Positions 57,444 through 64,000 of a stretch of DNA of 64,000 nt are shown here, in pieces. The stretch is from Stropharia rugosoannulata (lineage: Eukaryota; Basidiomycota; Agaricomycetes; Agaricales; Strophariaceae). The translations under genes were made by a program, and so were the position numbers. Location: contig JANCIK010000010.1 in NCBI GenBank assembly GCA_028532985.1, positions 434,001 to 498,000 of the forward strand, in the 5' to 3' direction. A model generated the notes under the pieces. That model saw only the letters and a list, made by a program, of their open reading frames with translations. It made no database searches and was not told the origin of the DNA. Numbering within the stretch: position 1 is the stretch's first letter; each line of letters opens with the position of its first letter.

Positions 57444-60400
57444 ATGGGTTGTGGACGCGCTAGAAAAAAGGGCCATCTGGCCTTGCTTGATATGACGCTG
57501 AAGGCTGATGCCGTGGATGAACCTTCTCCTGATTCTACACAACAGGAGCATGAATACATAGTACCCTCTCAAGATAGTCACCGTCGACCCGTGATTCATA
57601 AAAGTTCTTTCGCACTAAAGCGGCAGGCTGAGAGCGACTTGGGACTCACCGAACCTCCTAGCATTCCAGACGCCGCACCGCCCCATTTCATTCATGACAA
57701 TGACTTTGATATGATTGAATATGCAACTACTGGTACCTTCCAACACTCGGACTTCGGTTTCCAGTCACTAAACCTAGAAGACAACATCAATGCTGCTAGT
57801 GACGGAGAGCCAAGCGCAAAGCGCGCTCGAGCAGCAGTACGCACCCAAATTTTTTGAACTCATGCAATCAGACAGTATCTCATGTACTAAAAATAGCCGT
57901 GGCACCCACTTCGCTATTGGGCAGAAAACGACCGTGAACATCACATTCGCGAGGTGCTGCGTACGGAGGGTAGAGGCGATTATCCAGATGATTGGCCTTG
58001 CTATCTTTGCAAGCTGGGTCCGGCCTTGTATCGCTGCGTGGATTGTGAAGCCGTGGAGATGTACTGTGATGCATGCATGGTAAAAACACATGCACGCAGT
58101 CCACTGCATCATATCAAGGCACGCTGCCTCCTTTCAATGCGAATAACGGCTAATGCTTTTGACAGAAATGGAATGATACATTTTTTGAACGCGACTCACT
58201 CGGTAACCTGGGCTTATGCGTGCAACTCAATCATCTTGCCGATGATCCCTGCGTGTTTGCAGAAAGAAAGCCATTTACCATCATAGATTCCAACGGAATA
58301 CACCGAGTAAACATCGCGTTTTGCACATGTGAGAAGGCAGTATCACACACAGACCAGCTAATGCGCCATTTCTGGTATCCTGCGACCGACCGTAATCCCC
58401 AGACGGCGGCAACGTTCCGTGTCTTGAAATCATTCCATTTACTTGCCTTTGAAGGCAAGTGCTCTGCATACGAATACTACAACAGCCTGGAGCGTGCTAC
58501 AGACAATACGGAATCTACCCAAGTAAAGTAAACACCGATCATAATTCCCGTTATACTCTAGTACTGACATCTTTCTCAGAGCCGCTATGAAGAATTCATG
58601 AGGATGTATCGACAGTGGTGTAATCTGACTATGGCTAAGCGAGCAGGCCTGATGCACTCCGAAACGGCCTTGGCAGACGTGCGCGCCGGATCATGCGCTG
58701 TGGTCTGTCCTGCCTGTCCTCAGCCCGGCATCAATCTTCCAGAGGGATGGGAAAAGGCCCCAAAATCAGTCAAGTAAGTGTTTTATTATATGTATAAGTG
58801 TCTTATCTAAAATTACACTACAGATGGTTATACGCACTATTTATTGCCATAGATGCCAATTTCCGCCTGACACGCAAACATGTATCGTCTGAGGCTTTAG
58901 ATCCGAGCCTTTGTGATGGCTGGGCATTCTATGTTGAACACGAACCCTATCGGTCATACCTGAAAGAACATTGGTCGGAGCCGCAGGAGGTAAGTGCTGT
59001 GCATTGATCGTTGATGGTGGCAACTAAATTTAGTATTCACATGTCAGAGAAGTACCTGCGTTAATCACGAAGCGGTCAACAATCCCCTCAGAGACGTGAA
59101 GGGAAAGGCGGTGACAGGCGCTGCAACGGTTGACTGTGCGCGCCACAACATGAAGTGCCCCTCAGGGTTTGGTGATCTCCAGAAGGGAGAGAGGTCAGTT
59201 AATTCCGTATCTACAAAGTTCAGTCACTTATTAAATTGCAGATATCTAAATATTGACTACATCGTATTCTCGTTCCTACATCTGCACGCCACGATGCTCT
59301 TAGTAATATCGTATGATATCGTCTGTCAGTGGTACAAAAATCTTTGGCAGCGGATGGTCAAGGTAATTCCAACGCAAATGCATCTGAAACGCGAGAACGT
59401 GGAGGATATCAAATTTCTCGTACCAAAATTTCATCTTCCGGCTCATGTTGCTGAGTGCAACAGGAAGTTCTCTTTCAACAACGCGGTGGGTGCAGGGAGG
59501 ACAGATGGAGAAGCGCATGAGAGAAACTGGTCCCGTATGAATGAGCTTGCTACGAGTACCCGGGAAATGGGCCCTGGATCTAGGCGAGATACATTGGACG
59601 ATCACTTTAACGACTGGAACTGGAAGAAGGTTACCGGACTAGGTAAGCTACTACGGTCCGTACTCACATGACATGCTAATATGGAGTGAATTGTATTAGG
59701 TAAATCACTCTTGAAGAAGCTCGAGAATGCGGTGCCCATGGCAGCATTACAGCGTCGTCAGTTCGAGAAATATACTGCCTCTCTTCCAGCTGAAAGAGTG
59801 AAGGCTTACAAAGAACAAGTAGAGGAATGGGAGAGTAATGTGAAAAGTAAAAACCCATTTGAACCTACGATTAAATGTGCGTGCATCATTAGCGACATGA
59901 TATCATATAAGATACTGATCTTCCTTGCAAAGTTAAAACGGAAGCAGATATTAAATTAACATTTGCAGCAGAAGCTGCAGAAGAAGCGTTGGCAAATAAA
60001 ACCACTATTCATGCTAACATTCACCCATCAGAGCTGATTGCGCAGGGACTACAATTAGAAGAACAGCAGTAGGTTACATTCAAAATCCTCTGCATTGTTT
60101 GTCACTGACGTACTTCCTGACAGACATCGATTACGTATCCAACAGGTCAAAGCAATGGAAGTGCATGCCACTGCTGATCAGCGACGCCTCTATCAAGAAT
60201 CTTCGAATAGGCTTCATCGAAGCATCAACGCGTGGACGGCTGTTCAGACGCTTTACTTTCCTCAACTGGAAGCTATTAGGGAAGCTGATATTGCCGCAAT
60301 AGGACTTGAGTCACAGGTACCGGTTTATGACATCAAACTTTATCTTCCTTCAGAGCTGCCAAGCCTTTGCAGATATCACGACAAGTTCAATGTCTACGAG

Positions 60401-61206
60401 TGGGAGTTCAGAAGCGCCCAAGCACACGGAGCACTCCATGATATTCGGCATGAATACAGGCTTAGGTCTCACTTCGTAAATTTGAAAGTCCGGTTCATCC
60501 GTGGTGTGGCAGCAAATACAAAATCAAAAACACTATTGACGAAGTCTATGGACAAAATCAAATTTGCGGCTGATAAGTATCGACGAGCATTCAAAGCGAT
60601 GGAAGCATTATCCAACCGGCCTGGAATAGTGGGAACAGAAGATGTCAGAACTTGGAGGTCAAGTTTTCAGCCTCTCAAAGATAGTGACGTACGAGGGATG
60701 TCTGAAGGCACATCAAAAAACGTCAACTCACAGCGGGAAAGTGAAGGGAGAAAGACGATGTCCTGGATATGGTTGATTGAGCTTGAAGGATCGGTTGGTG
60801 GAATAACCGCGGATCAATTGGACGAGCAAGGTACGTGATTTATTGTATCGTTGCTGTTCTTCTCATTAACCTATTTTTAGCTCAACGCATAGAGTGGTGC
60901 AGGGTATGCGCTCGTTGTATGCGCTGGGAGGAAGAGGTCGCATTGCTCCTAGAAGAGATGCGTAGGGTGAAAGCCTTCTTTACATGGCAGGCCGAGTGGT
61001 GGTCAAACCGTGGCGGCGACCTTGCCTTTGTAACGGATGAAGCCACGTGGAATGGGATGGTGGCATATCGTGCACGCCAAGCTCAGCTGCGCCGCGATCT
61101 TCATGCCAGATTTGAGTGTTTATGGGCTGATGTCAATGCCCTGGTTGATAGTGGGAGCCGGGGACAATTGGTTGAGGATGTTGACGAGCAGGATGAAGAG
61201 ATGTAA
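57444..61206 (+). CDS. KDZ-superfamily transposase with CxC2-type cysteine cluster (1074 aa), apparently intact
   Basis: Eleven exons: 57444-57836, 57897-58118, 58166-58522, 58580-58773, 58824-58989, 59048-59193, 59242-59642, 59700-59876, 59933-60068, 60124-60830, 60881-61206, all in phase without a stop. A cysteine cluster (about residues 155-200: WPCYLCKLGPALYRCVDC, YCDACMVKTHA) resembles the CxC2 domain known from KDZ transposases. The KDZ core follows: IAIDANFRL (D399), KGKAVTGAATVDCARHN, SYDIVCQWYKNLW (D518), VPKFHLPAHV, GAGRTDGEAHERNW (E583) and MGPGSRRDTLDDHFNDWNWK. D399, D518 and E583 are my candidates for the acidic catalytic triad. The C-terminal ~450 residues are helical. The second intron (58119-58165) has GC-AG borders. 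The lack of any frame damage over 3.2 kb of coding sequence suggests recent activity. Confidence 0.9.
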
Positions 61207-61225
61207 TATTATGGTAGTTTACATA

Positions 61226-61390
61226 GTAGTCTTACTAAGAGCGTGTGTACTAAGAGCGTGCGTACTGAGAGCATACGTGAGCGTGCGTACTGTGAGCGTG
61301 TGTGAGCGTGTGTGAGCGTGCGTAATGAGAGCGTGTGTGAGCGTGCGTACTGAGAGCGTGTGTGAGCGTGCGTACACAAAGCGTGCGTAG
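61226..61390 (-). repeat. right minisatellite array, inverted relative to the left array
   Basis: Alternating GAGCGTGTGT and GAGCGTGCGTACT units. Exact GAGCGTGCGTAC, the reverse complement of the left-array 12-mer, occurs at 61254, 61279, 61339 and 61364. It starts 20 bp after the KDZ stop codon, so it probably forms part of the transposase 3' untranslated region. Confidence 0.9.
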
Positions 61391-62763
61391 TGAACGGCAA
61401 TTCGGCACCCAAATCACGCTTGGAGGCGCGCCAAGCAAGTGGGCGCGCACTGATACCTATAATGGAAAGAGGCGGGCGCCAAGGGGCCGCCTCGTCCCAG
61501 TCCCTCAGCGGACTTCGAAGCGGTAGCGCAAAAAAAAAGCTGTATTCACAGGCATATGATGTATCAGTGGCTATACATCTAATGTCAGGTCAACATACAT
61601 CCCGGTCATGGTAATACCACAAGACTGTCATGTATGATCGGGACCAGGTGTGGTGTCTACAAATAATGATTATTGGTGCATATTTCCAGGCAAATGATAC
61701 TTACAGTAAGCAATAACTTCTGACCGAATCTGTCGATTTTCACCGTCCATAGTTCTTCCGATTCCGTGCGTGACCGGTACACAAGGAACCATGATTCAAT
61801 GTAATGCACAGAGCAGAAGTCTCACTTTTCATGTACTTTAGAATGCACACCAATACTAATTGAAAATTGGAAATTCAATCAGGAGAGGAGAGGCATAATG
61901 GAGTCGTGTAATACTTACTAAAATCTATACATATAATTAGCTCCGCGTCATCTCACTAAGCACTCATACGCTACAGGTGCTCCTTATCGTATGCATCAAA
62001 TGGGGGATGCGTCGTCAGTCATCGTGAATATAGAATAGACATATTTGGCAACATAAGAGCGCGCCGCGCATAGCAAATCGTGGATCTGCCAGTCTGTTTA
62101 CTCCGTCTCCGGCGCATCGAGTCGGGTATCTATACATACGTCTTATATGCAAACATCCAGAGATAAGTAACAGGTTTAAAATAGCCATGCGCTTGGTAGC
62201 AATTCCGTCATCATTTTACATTTATCGTGTCACTAAGCCAAACTTTGCCTTCTAAGCGACTTGAGTGAACATTATACATACTAATCTATTCTTTACACTA
62301 TTTATCAAATACTGGCTCAGATCGACGGCCGATACAGCGTGAAAAGGCTCAATTTTCAGAGCACAACATTTGTTCCCTATGCATTCACCTTTATCTTATT
62401 ATGCCTTCGCGCTAATAGAAGCTCTCAGCTCGAAGATCACAAATATTTACTTGCCGACCTTGCCGACAGGAGCAGAAGCTTACAGAGAACTCCTTGAAGA
62501 AAATCACGGTAGCGAACAGGAAGCGATGATTCATCTGAACGACTATGACTGAAGTTGGCATGGTGGTGAAGCTTGCTAGCATTACGTCCAAAGGAGATTA
62601 GTACGTATAGTTGCTGAATAATACCGCCAAACTGAATGGAGGCCCAGGGTCTACCGGTAGCTCTCAACAGTATAAAAGCAGGCGAAATAACGTCGACAAT
62701 CCTCAGGCCGGTCCTCTCATACAATCACTCCCAGGCGGAATTCGATAACCTGCATTCATTACC
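61391..62763. other. intergenic region, 1.4 kb
   Basis: The first ~120 bp are GC-rich (GGCGCGCC-like stretches at 61424-61500) and may contain the right end of the candidate element. The rest is AT-rich with no gene that I can support. Confidence 0.5.
62671..62678 (+). promoter_or_regulatory. TATA-like box of the secreted kinase-like gene
   Basis: TATAAAAG, 86 bp upstream of the ATG at 62764. Confidence 0.55.
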
Positions 62764-63668
62764 ATGCATCTCAAAGCTCTACAACTGCTCGCAATCCTAT
62801 GCATTCATGCCATAGGGCTGCTTGCAGCGCCGATGAACCATCCTGGTGCACCGGCACACCCTGCTCCTGCCCCCCCTCATGGCCCGCCGCCTACGCATCA
62901 CGACGTATGTTGTTCCAGAAAGACGGACTGAACCAATTTAACACAACATTTATTTTTTAGGTTCATAATCCCACTGAGTGGCGGTCATATGGAAACTTCC
63001 ATCCCGCAAACGGGGTAGCTATTGGGCATGAATATGCCCAGCACAACGCCGACAGGCATGCCTACCACCAAGCACTCAGGCATCAAGCCGCGAACCCACA
63101 TTTGCCTGTACCTCAGCCACCCGCCCCTCCCCATCACTTCTTGGGCGAAGGACGGGATGCGAAGGTGTTCCGCGTTCCTCATCCTGTACAGGATCAGCAC
63201 GGAGAGGCCCATCACGCGGTCGTTAAAGTATTCCACCCTTCGCATGGCGCAATGGACAGAAATGACTTCCGCAATGAGGTGGACAACCTGAAGCGCGTCA
63301 ACCAGTACCTCGGTCACGGTGTGCATGCACCATCCGGCACTCACTACATAGTTCAGAAGAATATGGGCGGACCTCCTCATGGTCTGCACCCTGACCATGT
63401 TGCAGCTCTCAACAATGAGGCAAAGGAGAGGTACAAAAATCAGTTCCATATGACCCAGAAGTACGCCCTTTTTGTTTAGTTATCTTTTTCCCGAACTTAC
63501 CTGTTTTCGGTTTGTAGTGATGAACATGGCGGTAACTTTGTGTACCACAGCCGAAACGGACATCCCCAAGCGGAAATTATCGATTGGTCGCATGGTACTC
63601 ATACTCCCCCGGCATCTTCAGGCGGCGCATGGGGTAACTTGATGGGAAAGTTTGGCGGCGGTAAATAA
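62764..63668 (+). CDS. secreted small protein with kinase-like fold (263 aa)
   Basis: Exons 62764-62904, 62961-63460, 63518-63668, all in phase. The start MHLKALQLLAILCIHAIGLL, then AAP, is a clear signal peptide (about residues 1-22). A His/Pro-rich segment follows (to about residue 110). Then come elements of the protein-kinase fold in the right order: a Gly-rich-loop-like LGEGRDAKVFRV, an ATP-lysine strand AVVKVFH, an acidic helix FRNEVDNLKRVNQ, a hinge-like YIVQKNMGG, a catalytic-loop-like NDEHGGN (D-x4-N spacing kept) and a DFG-like IIDWSHG. The C-terminal lobe is very short. This resembles small phosphotransferase-type kinases (D...GN and IDW) rather than canonical Ser/Thr kinases. The signal peptide implies action in the secretory path or outside the cell. 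An inactive pseudokinase is possible. Confidence 0.68.
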
Positions 63669-64000
63669 TCTGTTGCTAGACGAGTTGTACATACATACGG
63701 CTCGGTTCTTTCAAATACAAGTTTTATCCATCACTTTCGGAATATTGACAGAAAGAGTCTGTCTTCATGATGGATATTACATGGGAGCCCAGATCGTACT
63801 ATATCCTTCTACTGGCAGCGTGACTCATGGCAATTCACCAATGCCGTGTTTCTGAAGCGGGGCATTTAAAGACATTGGGTTCCACTGTGCTGATCTAATC
63901 TATGAGCATCAAGAACATCCCTATGCGCCCCAGTTCCCTTATCCTTCTTTGTTACACTTCTTTGTTATAGCGTTGTCCAAGGCGGTTTAATGGTGGTGGC
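63669..64000. other. downstream region to the window end
   Basis: No feature recognised in the last ~330 bp. Confidence 0.4.

Larger units (their letters stand above)
54219..61390 (+). mobile_element. candidate KDZ-superfamily transposon with cargo genes, bounded by inverted minisatellite arrays
   Basis: A ~7.2-kb segment holds an intact-looking KDZ transposase (57444-61206) and three small genes (55446-56080, 56124-56779, 57026-57338). The two outer limits are GC-rich tandem arrays in opposite orientation, each with four copies of the same 12-mer. I could not find short terminal inverted repeats or a target-site duplication outside the arrays, so the exact ends are open; they may lie within ~100 bp outside (for example near 54190 and 61420-61460). 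KDZ elements are established as a class of DNA transposons expanded in mushrooms; the array-bounded architecture is what I infer here. Confidence 0.6.

Overview
The window looks like nuclear DNA of a mushroom-forming basidiomycete (Agaricomycetes). Three things point there: genes split by many short GT-AG introns (mostly 45-75 nt), a KDZ-superfamily transposase with its cysteine cluster, and gene types typical of that group (secreted WSC proteins, F-box genes, paralogous BCS1-like AAA proteins, several ICMT paralogues). I found no rRNA, tRNA, CRISPR array or prokaryotic operon. All exon models were built by hand from splice motifs, reading-frame continuity and family knowledge; no alignment was run.

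Layout. 0.7-8.2 kb: one very large, GC-rich gene for a 2322-residue, mostly disordered protein. 9.6-13.5 kb: two unknown low-complexity genes. 13.6-16.4 kb (-): COQ8/ABC1, the ubiquinone-biosynthesis atypical kinase, in 13 exons. 17.9-18.8 kb (+): a C2H2 zinc-finger gene whose last fingers sit on tandemly duplicated exons. 20.3-22.7 kb (-): a BCS1-like mitochondrial AAA ATPase. 22.9-23.7 kb: a non-autonomous DNA transposon with near-perfect 36-bp inverted ends; an internally deleted relative lies at 40.7-41.0 kb.

24-42 kb is a duplication-rich block. It has four intact genes and one truncated copy of isoprenylcysteine carboxyl methyltransferase (ICMT/Ste14 type), an F-box gene, two paralogous F-box-like single-exon genes, a secreted two-WSC-domain protein with a 7-nt microexon, and small lineage-type genes. 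44.2-46.9 kb (-) encodes an OTU-family cysteine protease (deubiquitinase type), and a dispersed repeat lies on each side of it in inverted orientation.

47-64 kb is accessory. An unknown TE-associated-looking gene (50.9-53.0 kb) and a short protein with an RNase H1 N-terminal/viroplasmin-like domain (53.4-54.0 kb) precede the most striking structure. This is a roughly 7.2-kb segment (54.2-61.4 kb) whose two ends are GC-rich minisatellite arrays in opposite orientation, each with four copies of the same 12-mer. Inside are an apparently intact KDZ transposase (1074 aa) and three small genes: a basic-motif/acidic protein, a SUMO-interaction-motif protein and a 66-aa protein. I read this as a candidate KDZ transposon with cargo. 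To its right, at 62.8-63.7 kb, is a gene for a small secreted protein that keeps the key residues of the protein-kinase fold.
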